The notes under the pieces: generated by a model | The model's database searches: none | What the model saw: only the letters and a program-made list of their open reading frames with translations | What the model was told of the DNA's origin: nothing | Assembly: GCA_023374045.1 (NCBI GenBank) | Contig: CM041780.1 | Coordinates: forward strand, 92,531,627-92,595,626 | Source: Limonium bicolor | Lineage: Eukaryota > Streptophyta > Magnoliopsida > Caryophyllales > Plumbaginaceae | Direction of reading: 5' to 3' | DNA: 64,000 nucleotides | Translations under genes and position numbers: made by a program | Shown: piece after piece, positions 54,661 through 64,000 of the stretch | Numbering within the stretch: the stretch's first letter is position 1 | Layout of the letters: each line of letters opens with the position of its first letter

Positions 54661-55989
54661 CTACATTCGCTTCTTAATCTTGAACCTCAACTTATGACCT
54701 GAACCAGCACTGCCCCCCGCACCTCCTCCTGTCCCTGTTGACGAAGCAGGTTTTGAACTGCTTGCCCCCCTTTCCCCGGCCTTATCAGTCAGACCACTGA
54801 ATAATACCTTTGGTCCCTCCACACCCGCCCTGCTAGTCCTTAAAGGTTCTTCATTTTGAACCTGACGGCCATGCATTTCCGGCAAATAGGCTGGCCTGCC
54901 CGATCACCAGCAAAGATATTTTTTGCTGCTTGTACCTCGATCTGTCCGGCCTGTGTAGCCCTCTCTCTTTCCTTCATAAGTTTTGCCATTTCCTTCTTTT
55001 GCTTCTTTTCTTTCTTCCGCCTTTTTCTTTCCAAGTACTCAGGATCATCCTTGCGTGACTTGTGATCATCCTTCTTTCTCTTCTTGTGCTTCTCTTTCTT
55101 TTCCAATTGTTGTCCAGGCTGGGAACTTGCTCCTACATGCTCGGCCTTGTTATATCTTCACCAATCGACGGTGTTCTTAGACTAGAACAGCTATGCGTTC
55201 CTGTACCCATAGGATCATTTCTTCCAGTGTTATATCTAGGGGGAGAGGAACGATCATTTTGCTGTGCTGGCACGAGGATGCAGCGAGAGTCTGCCGTACA
55301 CTGGAGCTCGTTTGCTAGCTCATGTTCTCCATCTACACCTTCCTTAGCCATTTTGGCACTACCTATGCTCGCTGTAATGTGGGAGCCACCACGCATTTGG
55401 CAAGAGTTAACCTCCTCAAGGTTTTGATTATTGTTGTAGTTATTATTATTGCTTTGGCTAACAGCCTCCAAGCAATAATTATTTCCATGATAAAGTGGAT
55501 GTGCATCTACTGAGACAGAGCTGGCGGGTCGGGGATCAATCTCATTTTGGTGATAGTAACCCTGGGATTTCTCAGTCATCTGATCATTCGCATCACCAGA
55601 TCGATTGGACAACGCAGAATGCTGCTTTAAACGGATTTTGACAACTGGTTTTCGGTCTTGGCTGTTGGAAGCAGAATCGGTCTCTTTGAAGCTCTTATCA
55701 TTATCTTCAGGCGCAGCTGAACCATTTGATTAGCTTGATCTGATAGGTTATCAGGGATTGTTCTTGGTTCCTGAAAGATGGAAACGGTGTCCTGTTTTTC
55801 CAAGGTCTCTTCAGGACCTACCATACCTTCTTGGGAGGAAGATCCTCCGTCATTGCTGGGTCTTCTACTCCAGGATTATTATTCACTTGGTTCAGAAAAG
55901 CCATAAAACTATTCCTCTGTTCACTGCAAAATTGGACAAAACTCATTTGCCTTGTTTGATCTCTAGGCACACCATACAACGTCGGCTGC
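54661..55989 (-). CDS. TAF2: TAF2 last exon, Lys-rich C-terminal tail
   Basis: The splice acceptor TTTTTCCAG| at 55,990 leads into QPTLYGVPRDQ, the conserved TAF2 segment after the HEAT-like repeats, then a Ser/Asn/Gln-rich region, the conserved VVKIRLKQ motif (~55,650), a long Lys/Arg/Glu helix (KKEKHKKRKKDDHKSRK, DDPEYLERKRRKKEKK, ~55,100-55,000) and the end HKLRFKIKKRM with TAG at 54,661. TAF2 is a TFIID subunit that contacts promoter DNA. Four frame breaks split this exon (near 55,850, 55,720, 55,140 and 54,880), and each has the step expected of one missing base. Confidence 0.85.
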
Positions 55990-56227
55990 CTGGAAAAAGA
56001 ACCATAAAAGTTGTATGCCGTTAGCTGTGTTCAAAGGTACTCATACGATCAACAGCATAAATAATTGCAAGTTTATCTTAAATTCAGATGACTGGTATCT
56101 TTCTTCAATTAGTTCTTAAGATTTCACCTAATATCTGCAACTGTTTTACCAAAATTCCACGTCAAGACCCAGGAGATGCAAATTTAGATTTGCCAACTGA
56201 TAAATTAATACAACATCAGGAGCATAC

Positions 56228-56411
56228 CTTCCAGCCAGAACTTGTAAGATACAAAATAAATGATGGCGAAGCAAGAAATTGCAGAAAGCCTGGCGACTCT
56301 CCAGGAGACGAAGCAGAGACACAAGGGTTTCACTCCTAATTTCATCATGGAATCCGTACACGGCTCCAAGGTGGCAAATTCTAGCCATATGCACGCTCAG
56401 TTTTACCTGGC
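56228..56411 (-). CDS. TAF2: TAF2 exon
   Basis: The acceptor GTGTAG| and donor AAG|GTATGC bound 184 bases encoding QVKLSVHMARICHLGAV ... LLRHHLFCILQVLAGR. The phase joins exactly with both neighbours (codon GGC from the upstream exon, AGG into the last exon). It matches the HEAT-repeat part of plant TAF2. Confidence 0.88.
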
Positions 56412-56750
56412 CTACACGTATCATAGAAGCAGATGTCAAAAGCAATCAAAAACATAATCAGCTTCACTTGAACTCCTAAGTTACACATACGGTTACATTG
56501 TTTACCCATTAACTTGCAGCATCAGGTTCCTTTTTATTATTAACCCCAATAGAACTGACACTGAACTATTACAGTATGTTGACTCTTATACTAAAGTGAA
56601 CCTACTAGCATATTTAAGCAAAAACCTCAGAATAAACAAGGGCAGTGTCCTTCAGTGATCACGAGTAAGAAACCAGGAGAATTAAATGTGATACATATTG
56701 CATAGCAGAACCACCATTTCCGTTCCAAGAGTAAAAGGTTATTGACTGAC

Positions 56751-56913
56751 CTCTGAAAGATAGATCCTCCAGATGCTTCATGAACAATAGCAACGCTGCA
56801 TCCATGCCTCTACGATGCAATTCAAGGTCCAGAAGGGCCCTACTCGCTTCAATTCTTACTTGCCACATAACCTTAACACCCTGAAATAACTTAATATGCT
56901 CACAGATTTGGTC
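56751..56913 (-). CDS. TAF2: TAF2 exon
   Basis: It is bounded by CTATAG| and FRG|GTCAGT. The 163 bases encode DQICEHIKLFQGVKVMWQVR and IEASRALLDLELHRRGMDAA, with WQVRIEASRALLDLE the most recognisable TAF2 signature. No frame break. The open phase continues from the exon at 56,993. Confidence 0.92.
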
Positions 56914-56992
56914 CTATAGACAAGGAAGAGATCAGAAAAATGTGGAGATCGTTACAAAGAAGCCAGACATTCTGATAAGACATAATACTTAC

Positions 56993-57083
56993 GAGTGAAA
57001 TATATTCTGTGAGTTTCAGTGCAATCTGAGTCAATGCTCGAATGAAACTGATTGTTACAATACCATTATAGCTTGGCATCATC
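56993..57083 (-). CDS. TAF2: TAF2 exon
   Basis: The 91-base exon between TGCTAG| and |GTAAGT encodes MMPSYNGIVTISFIRALTQI plus ALKLTEYISL. MPSYNG is a conserved TAF2 segment. The phase is exact at both ends. Confidence 0.92.
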
Positions 57084-57172
57084 CTAGCACATTACAAACA
57101 ACATAAAATTTTAAATTGTGTACAAGCATTACACGTTCCAAGAAGCAGAAGAGAAGAGAGATGAAATTGCAC

Positions 57173-57231
57173 CTTTCAAACAGTAAAAGCCGATCAATAC
57201 GCTTGAGTAGAGGTGGTAGAAGTGATACCGT
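57173..57231 (-). CDS. TAF2: TAF2 exon
   Basis: The 59-base exon between TTGTAG| and |GTGCAA encodes [19 protein letters not shown], with the split Arg codon completed in the next exon. LLKRIDRLL is conserved in plant TAF2. Confidence 0.92.
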
Positions 57232-57437
57232 CTACAACAATAAAACAAAAAATGGTCATGAGGAACTTTTACATCATCGGTGATTAGTGGCCAGAACTGG
57301 CAATACAAACAATGATTTGAGAAAAGAAATGTCCCATCAGTTTGTACACAGTTAACACTAGAAACTGCAAGACCTTTCAAGAGGATATACGAGCGGATGA
57401 CATTTATGACTAAGATGATGAAAGAGAAGAAGGCAAC

Positions 57438-57527
57438 CTGCTGTCCAAATTCAAGCTCCCCAATGGCTTCGACTAATGAAGCTAACCAGAATGCATCTGA
57501 ATAGGGATTTCCGTTATTGTCATTGTA
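57438..57527 (-). CDS. TAF2: TAF2 exon
   Basis: The 90-base exon between TTACAG| and |GTTGCC encodes [20 protein letters not shown] followed by [10 protein letters not shown], one of the most conserved stretches of the plant TAF2 HEAT region. It is exactly 30 codons. The intron upstream spans about 6 kb and contains the LINE, solo LTR, MITE-like and TRIM insertions. Confidence 0.93.
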
Positions 57528-57977
57528 CTGTAACAAGAGAATATGAGTAAATCGGACAAAGTCTCAGTTGCATGCTGGAAAGAAACATAGCAAGCGCTTT
57601 CGGAACACAAACACACAGAGCCATGCCGCAACTGCATTTACATATGCTTGTTTTTTCACTCAAGGGTGGGGAAAAAGCCTACCCAATGGATTAAAGTGGT
57701 ATCTCCACAGAATGAGAAACACTGAAAAGTAAATAGTTGAAGCATATCTAACTTTACTAGTGAAGCCAGTGTACAATACAGAACTTTCAGGCGTTCAAAA
57801 TTATTCATCCTCCCAAGCAAATTGTTTTCCAGTCTGAAATTCATGGTGAAGTAAAATGCCAGCTATTCTTGCCCAGATGAATTTACTGATGAGTCCAAAA
57901 ATCTTTTTTATTTTTTGCTTTAACCCAACTCTGTGGAGCTCAACAAAAAAGTGAATACGTTTAAATTGAGTTAAACT
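57528..57977 (-). other. TAF2 intron sequence, no insertion recognised
   Basis: AT-rich intronic sequence between the TAF2 exon and the LINE. A 62-codon minus-strand frame at 57,656-57,844 has no TAF2 similarity that I can see and no good splice sites, so it is taken as chance. Confidence 0.55.
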
Positions 57978-60170
57978 TGGTAGGCTGCAAATTCACTTGG
58001 AAAAGACGTGGCTCTTGGAGCAGACTTGACCGCGCTTTCTGCTCACCTGAATGGCTAGATCAATTTCCCTCTACTATTCTCAGGGGGAGACCATGGAGTA
58101 TTTCTGACCACCGATTCATGTGGGTCCAGTTGCAGAACATTGACTGGGGGCCTAGACCCTTTCGCTCCTTAGATGCATGGCTTGAAGAGGATTCTTTTAT
58201 CCCTTTCTTTACCAAGGAGTGGGAGAGACTCGATGGTCTGCGAGTATTTACAAAGCTAAAACAGATGAAGAAGGTTCTGAGTAAGTGGAACAAAGAAGAG
58301 TTCGGGCATATCCAGCTTGAAGTAGAAAAACTCTCCAAGGATTTGGAAACCATTGACCGGCTTGAGGAGGAAAACAATAGTTCTGATCAAACTTGGTTGC
58401 AACGGGCTAAAATCAAGGGTGATCTTTGGAAATCCTTGAGAAAGGAAGAGCGCTATTGGCGACAACTCTCTCGTGAAAAATACCTCAAGGCTGGTGATCG
58501 GAACACAAGATATTTTCACCGCAAGGCATCTGTCCACTGCACCTCTAATACCATTTCAGGCCTTCTAATAGATGGGCGACTATCTTTTGATGTTGCTGAA
58601 ATCCGGGCTGAAGCAAGGAGGTATTATAAGGCTCTGTTTGGAAACAACACGGCAACAGGTGCTTTTCCCTCGGGGGAAGGGAGGCCAACACTTTCTGCAT
58701 CAGATCAGAATTGGCTATCTCAATTGCCAACTCGTGATGAAATCAGGGCAGCAGTAGACGACTGCAAAGGTAATAAGGCGCCGGGTTATGATGGATATAA
58801 TTTCCATCTCATCAAGAAAGTTTGGGAGTGATTGGAGAAGATTTCATCAATGAGGTAGAAAATTTTTCACCAGCCAAGAGATGCCCATAGAAATCAATAC
58901 CACTTGGATTACTCTAATTCCCAAATCACCGGAGGCAAATAAAATGGAAGATTTTAGGCCCCCCATAAGTGATCGGTGCAGTTTACAAGGTAATATCCAA
59001 AGTCCTTGCTCGAAGGCTAGGACGAGTTATGGATTCTCTTGTTGGGAGACCCAAACTGCCTTCATCCGTGGGAGACATATTCTTGAGGGCCCGTTGGTGG
59101 CAAATGAAGCGATCAGTTGGCTGAAAGAAAAAAGACAGAAGGGTGTTATCATCAAGATAGATTTTCGAAAGGCTTTTGACAGCGTGAGTTGGGATTTTAT
59201 CTTGAAAATGCTGGAGCTTTATCAGTTTCCCATTATCTGGAGGCGATGGATCAGCAGTTGTATTACCACACCCAGAATCTCAGTCCTTGTGAATGGCTCC
59301 CCCACCCCAACTTTTAAACCCAGACGCGGGCTTCGCCAAGGAGACCCGCTGTCCCCTTTACTTTTCATCTTAGTCGCAGAGGCGCTAAGCTGGCTGCTGG
59401 ATTCGGCCCTACAGCGTGGAGACCGGGCAGGAGTTTCAGTTGGGGTAAATGAAGTTAAACTCTCTCACTTACAGTTTGCAGATGATACAATTATCTTTAG
59501 CCCAGTGGAGGAAAATGAGCTGAAGATAGTAAAATGGATTGTGACTGTCTTTGCTGATCTGTCCGGCCTGGAAATAAATTGGAACAAATCCATGGCCTTT
59601 GGGACTCTTCTTGATGAAGAAGATAAGAACAGAATCTCGTCCATCTTTGGCTGCCGTGTGGGGAACCTACCCACCTGTTATTTGGGTCTTCCCTAGGAGC
59701 AAATCCCAGATTATTCGAAACCTGGAAACCAGTCCTCTCCAAAATTGAGAAGAGGCTTAGCTGCTGGAAAGCTTCAACTCTCTCTAGAGCAGGACGATTG
59801 GTCCTCATTAAAGCTGTTCTGGACAGTATGCCTCTCTACTACATGAGTCTCTTCAAGATTCCGAAAAGGGTAATTGATGAACTTGTGCGAATCCAGCGGC
59901 GCTTTCTTTGGTCCAGTGGCCAGAATAAAGGGATAGCTCTTATGAAATGGGCTAGACTCGCGCGGCCAAAAGATTTCGGTGGGCTTGGAATCTGCAATCT
60001 GGAACTGAAAAATGCCGCACTCATCCTACGGTGGTGGTGGAAGTACCAGAATACTGGTGCTAAACTGTGGAAAAGAGTTGTTCTTCTATCTATGGGCAGG
60101 ATATTTCATAGCCTATCTATGATCCAGCTTGGTCCGCCTCTAGGAGGAAAGGTCTATGGAAATCAATAGT
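57977..60170 (+). pseudogene. LINE ORF2: endonuclease end and reverse transcriptase
   Basis: A 284-codon frame (57,977-58,831) spans the endonuclease end (SRLDRAF, SDHR) and the linker (KEEFGHIQLEVEKLSKDLE, YLKAGDRNTRYFHRKAS) into RT motif 0 (NKAPGYDGYNFHLIKKVW). After a break at 58,831 the frame 58,881-59,696 carries WITLIPKS, QTAFIRGRHILEG, IIKIDFRKAFDSVSWDF, PRRGLRQGDPLSPLLFILV and the catalytic F-A-D-D-T at about 59,480, and 59,798-60,169 continues the thumb (YYMSLFKIPKRV, RRFLWSSGQ). Target-primed reverse transcription would be its role. Frame breaks at three points make it inactive. Confidence 0.9.
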
Positions 60171-61265
60171 TGCTCTTAGCTCCTGGAAAGCCCCTGTTCA
60201 GGACGCTCTCACTAAAAATCTGAAGTGGTTGGTCAGAAATGGCTCGAAGATACGGTTCTGGATGGATCCTTGGGTAGGAAATCTTGTGCTGAAGCAGGAA
60301 TTCCCTCGCCTCTTCCTGATCAGTGAAGCCAAAACAGCAAAAATTAGTGAGCTAGGACTGTGGACTGGAACAGAGTGGGTGTGGAATTTCAGATGGAGAA
60401 GAGACCTCTTCGTTTATGAGGTAGAGCAGGTTGAACGATTGATACAGCTTTTAAATACCACCACTGTGAGTGAGGGTGATGCTGATAAATTAATTTGGCA
60501 ATGTGGTAAGGATGGTATCTTCACTACCAAAGAGTTCTACCTTGAAGCTAACAGGTTGTCTGCTGCTCCAGCTATCTCTTGGCATAAATCTTTTGGTCAA
60601 ACTGCGCTCCCCCCCGAGTTGAAATCTTTGTATGGTTCTATTTACACAAGCGTCTGGCCACAAGAGACCATCTGTTTGGTATGAATCTCACTGCTCTAGG
60701 GAATGTTTTATGCCCTTTCTGTAACCGGGCGGTGGAAACTGTTGAACATCTATTCCTAAAATGTCGAGTTACACTGAGTTTTTGGGCCAACATCCGGGCT
60801 TGGTGGGGAGTAACAGGTTTTGTGGATTGCGCAGTGGAGGATAGCCTAGTCAAATGTGTGTGACCTTCTGCCAATTCGCAGACTAAGGACAGTCTGGAAA
60901 TCAACCTTTATGTTCTGTTTATATAACATTTGGCATGCCCGAAACAAGCTCATTTTTGAGGGAAGTCCTATTGATTGGCTCGATGTCCTTAACTCTTCCA
61001 AACTACAGATTCTTGAATGGGGAGGAGCTGCTATCAAGTCTCCTCTCCCTACCTGCAGGCTGCTCTGCGTCACCAATCTAAAGGAGCTCATCTAATTGAT
61101 TTTCCCTCAGTTTTGCTCTGTATTGTCTCTTTGGTCTTTGGAGTCTGTACTCGTTCCCATTTACTTTCTGTTTATGTGCTCTCGCTATTCTAGCAGATCA
61201 CACATTTGCTAGCAGTCTTCACTGCTATTGTACTGCTACAAACGTAGCCTACTGATCAAAAAAAA
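57978..61265 (+). mobile_element. 5'-truncated plant LINE (L1-type), antisense to TAF2
   Basis: The insert starts within the endonuclease C-terminal part of ORF2 (VGCKFTWKRRGSWSRLDRAF ... WSISDHRFMW) at about 57,978 and ends in an eight-A run at 61,258-61,265. The RT and zf-RVT domains follow in order. It lies in the large TAF2 intron in the opposite orientation. 5' truncation is usual for LINEs. I could not find a convincing target duplication. Confidence 0.9.
60229..61095 (+). pseudogene. LINE ORF2 C-terminus with zf-RVT domain
   Basis: Frame 60,229-60,684 (VRNGSKIRFWMDPWVGN, LIWQCGKDGIFTTKEFY) leads, after a break, to the zinc-binding reverse-transcriptase tail LCPFCNRAVETVEHLFLKC (60,708-60,765) and FCLYNIWHARNKLIFEG at 60,910-60,960. 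The C-x2-C...H-x4-C pattern is the zf-RVT signature at the end of plant LINE ORF2. Confidence 0.88.
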
Positions 61266-61270
61266 CATCC

Positions 61271-61474
61271 TGAGGTGAATAGATTTGTATTATCTTGAAA
61301 CAATAGAAGAGAGGGTACAGCCCTATTTATAGATAGCTAAGACCTAGTATGCTTGGAGAATAAGCAATCTAACATAATAAAATACAATGACTAAATAGAC
61401 TAACAAGGCCCATAAGTAAATAGGCCCATAGGACAAAAACTATAGAAATACACAGAAATATAAATATGACATCA
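61271..61474 (-). mobile_element. Short solo LTR with TSD CATCC
   Basis: On the minus strand it begins TGATGTCATATTTATATT and ends CTATTCACCTCA, 204 bp, flanked by CATCC on both sides (61,266-61,270 and 61,475-61,479). A TATA box, CTATAAATAGGGC (about 61,330, minus), and ATAATACAAAT near the end fit a copia-type promoter and poly(A) region. It sits immediately after the LINE A-tail. Confidence 0.85.
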
Positions 61475-61830
61475 CATCCAACCATAAGCACCATTGATGA
61501 AGGATACACCTCACTGTCTGCAACCAGATAAGATCAAGCTCTCACAAATCTGATAGCCAATAAAAGTAATCTAAACTATCATAATCTTACATCGAAACAG
61601 TACATTTCCTTTAGTCAATAGAAGATAAATTTCTTATGAAGAAAGAAAAACATTCAGACAAATGGCAGCATGCGGCAATTAATCCTAATGGAAGCTCAAC
61701 ACAGATAATAAGCATTAAAAAGATCACCCATACAATTCCTTTAATACATTCTTTCCGCTGATTTAGTTGCTAGGATTGCATAAACCTGAAGTCAAATAGC
61801 TATTACCAAGAAAGAGAATAGTTGGTCCTT

Positions 61831-62497
61831 TGTTTGGTAGCTGGAATTTAAATAGAGAGTTCTTTTGTTTCGTTCAAAATAAAACATTAAAAAACCTATT
61901 TTTCTACTAATATTATCAAAACATTTTTAACAAAATTTCTGTTTTAAACTCTACTTATATTTATAGATTATTATTACTTATTTAGTAACTTTATGACCTA
62001 ATTCTTTGTATATGTTTCACAAATTGACTATTTTACCTAATTTCATCATATGATTTTTTTAAAAATTATTTTGATGGAACACACAAAAACAATTATGCAT
62101 TAATTTATGGAAAAAAATGTAATACGAAACCAATTAATAAATATTGGTTCCTAAATAAGGCTGGTGCAATTATTAAAGAGTTTTCAGTTTAAAAGAATCG
62201 GAACGTCCTACTAGAAGTTGTTGTAAAGACCCAACATAAATCAGTATTGATTGAACGTGGTAGAATGTGATAAAAAGAAGTTAGAACCGAATAAGGCGAG
62301 TTGATAGTAAGAAAATAAGGTAGGAGAGCCAATTGGTCAAAAATTATGATTTTCGCCTATATCTACTCTCATCTTGAGATTCCAATCTTTTAACCATACG
62401 TGGGTTGATTCTCCCCAGGAATGAAGTCAGAATGGAATGAAGTCAGAATGGAATACCTATTCCACGTGACATAGGAATAAAGCAGCAGCTACCAAAC
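61831..62497. mobile_element. MITE-like segment with TTTGGTAGCTG ends
   Basis: GTTTGGTAGCTG at 61,832-61,843 and CAGCTACCAAAC at 62,486-62,497 are perfect inverse complements about 650 bases apart, and the interior is AT-rich and non-coding. A short direct repeat, GAATGAAGTCAGAATG, lies at 62,421-62,452. Terminal words of this type are common in PIF/Harbinger-like or hAT-like MITEs. The exact ends and target duplication could not be fixed. Confidence 0.45.
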
Positions 62498-62877
62498 GTA
62501 GGAATAAAGTGAGAATGGACTAATATTCCACACTACTAAACATACTGTTCAACTCTTTGTAACAAGTAGAAAGATGTTTGTCATTCGTGTTCAAATCAAT
62601 ATGAGTAAACGTGTTGAAAAGGAACGCACGTTTGTGATTTGTCCAAATTACAAAACTTTATTTCAAGTCAAAAATGAGAAATGCATAAAGGGTTGTAAAA
62701 AATAAGGAACGTATAAAATTTCAATATATGTTATCAAAATAATATTCATAGTCATCTCAGAAAACCTCTTAACTCATTTTTTTATTACCCAGTTGTGTTT
62801 TCGCTTCCCAAATGAAAGATCTTACTCTATTCTAGGGAAAGATAAACAGGAACTAGGAACATTTACATATCACCTCT

Positions 62878-63377
62878 TGTAACAACCCATATGGACAACT
62901 ATTCAACAATCTAGCTCTCAAACCATTCGGGCTTGAAAACTAGCTCCTTTAAACCTTTGGTCCTCACTTGGGCTTAAAAATGGAAGTCTTGTCATTATAG
63001 TCAGCTTATATGTATCCATATAAACCAATCACTTTACTACTCATATCCGGATGTGGATAGGGATATTACATACTCCCCCACTTAAAACGTGACATCCTCG
63101 TCGTAAGCCCCTGTCATTCAAGTCTCATGGACCTCCTCGGTGGGTGTCGGGGTGGCAATCCCGACACAGTCCCGAGTGAATTTGAGACTAATTGTAACAC
63201 CCCCCCCCCCATTATGGGCAACTGTCTAAACAACCTGCTTCAGATGCCCCTTTTAGCCTTATGTCCTCACTTGGGCTTAAAAGTGGAAGGTCTTGTTATT
63301 ATAGTCAATTTATATGTATCCATATAAACCAAAATCACTTTACTACTTATATTTCTATGTGGGATGAGGGTATTACA
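62878..63377 (-). mobile_element. TRIM-like miniature LTR element with TSD CCTCT
   Basis: Two direct terminal repeats, 62,878-63,070 (193 bp) and 63,193-63,377 (185 bp), both start TGTAACA and end ATTACA on the plus strand and share CTCACTTGGGCTTAAAA and TATATGTATCCATATAAACC. The whole is flanked by perfect CCTCT duplications (62,873-62,877 and 63,378-63,382). The 122-base centre has on the minus strand a purine tract, TTTTAAGTGGGGGAGTA, next to the left repeat, giving the orientation. There is no coding capacity. The total is 500 bp, within the TAF2 intron. Confidence 0.88.
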
Positions 63378-63520
63378 CCTCTATTGTGAATATAATACAT
63401 AAAATCTAGGTGGAGAAAAAAAAACGAGCCACACAAAGTGTTTAAAATGAGAGTCAGATATATATCGAGAATTGCATTAGAAGGCTGGCGCATTGGACTT
63501 CAGCTTAAATAGAACACTAC

Positions 63521-63606
63521 CTTGAAAACTTGAGCAATAAACTCAACAGCTTCCTGGGGCTTTTTTCATCTGTTCCTCTTACAGAAGCTACAGCCAATGG
63601 CACGGC
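63521..63606 (-). CDS. TAF2: TAF2 exon with one frame break
   Basis: Bounded by TTGCAG| and |GTAGTG, the minus strand encodes AVPLAVASVRGTDEKSP and, one base out of register, PQEAVEFIAQVFK, which joins the next exon's YNDNNGNP in phase. The break falls in a run GAAAAAAGCCCC, so one missing base would explain it. Upstream exons (the aminopeptidase-like N-terminal half of TAF2) lie beyond the window. Confidence 0.75.
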
Positions 63607-64000
63607 CTGCAACATAATCACAAAAATTTAGAATCATCAAATATGGATCTGTGTAAATTGCCAAACTTCAAAGCACAGCTTTTACTAGTACCCTAACATG
63701 GTTGAGTAGATATTCACAAAGTTTCAGCGTGGCATCATCTCTTAGCCAAATTAAAAGCCATAACACACGAACAAAATATTCAATCGAGGGTAAATTAACC
63801 ATTGGACACTACAACAAACCAAGCATGAGAATAAATAAGTCTAGTCCACGGGCGAGAGATTATTGGCCAACATTATTAGAACAAGCAACATCTTCCATGA
63901 TTTCAAAGACGTCATCAGCAATGCCTGAGATCTCACACAAAATTCAAATTTCACAGGAACCACAAAACTCGGGAGTGTTAAAAAGATACAACTTAATATA
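63607..64000 (-). other. TAF2 intron at window edge
   Basis: AT-rich sequence with no further exon recognised up to the end of the window. The next upstream TAF2 exon should lie beyond 64,000 unless a short one was missed. Confidence 0.5.

Noticed and set aside
57656..57844. Extra TAF2 exon candidate on the minus strand
   Set aside because: No acceptor/donor pair in the right phase, and flanking exons 63,521-63,606 and 57,438-57,527 already join in frame at conserved residues.

Overview
The window is plant nuclear DNA, very probably from an angiosperm and likely a eudicot. It consists almost entirely of nested and decayed transposable elements, plus the 3' half of one single-copy host gene. 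The plant origin rests on plant-type Ty3/gypsy chromovirus and Athila retrotransposons, a Mutator-like element (MULE) carrying a plant mobile domain (PMD), a CACTA element, a plant-type LINE, an endogenous caulimovirid and GT-AG spliced exons of plant TAF2. No rRNA, tRNA gene or CRISPR array was seen, and I cannot name the species.

Layout. (1) 1-14,083: a decayed endogenous pararetrovirus (1,071-7,912; movement protein, coat protein, protease, RT, truncated RNase H, TATA box and Met-tRNA primer site) lies between two outward-running LTRs with near-identical first bases; a second LTR with a 45-bp tandem repeat follows. (2) 14,084-23,853: a plus-strand chromovirus with both LTRs and gag, PR, RT, RH, IN and chromodomain remnants. 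(3) 23,854-29,774: a minus-strand chromovirus fragment whose integrase is split by a solo LTR with target duplication CAACT, then two further LTR pieces. (4) 29,775-32,791: AT-rich filler, unassigned sequence and a complete MULE-type foldback MITE with a 9-bp target duplication. (5) 32,801-54,425: a MULE of about 4.9 kb expanded to 21.6 kb by two later insertions. Its ends carry arrays of perfect palindromes. Its single gene joins a MuDR-type N-terminus (PB1-like plus DNA-binding domain) to a PMD, and no DDE catalytic core is visible. An Athila retrotransposon (36,126-48,566) and a non-autonomous CACTA element (49,384-53,685) both sit inside this gene. The CACTA element carries a 1.5-kb near-perfect palindrome. 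(6) 54,661-64,000: the minus-strand 3' half of TAF2, whose large intron holds a LINE, a solo LTR, a MITE-like stretch and a 500-bp TRIM-like element.

How it fits together: almost nothing here need encode a working protein except TAF2, and even TAF2 shows repeated single-base frame breaks that all step in the same direction, which looks more like base-deletion errors than pseudogene decay. The observations most worth pursuing are the MuDR-PMD chimera with its palindromic ends, the hairpin-forming inverted duplication inside the CACTA element, and arrays of short palindromic words (TCCGGAC / GGTCGGTC type) in the LTRs of unrelated retrotransposon lineages.
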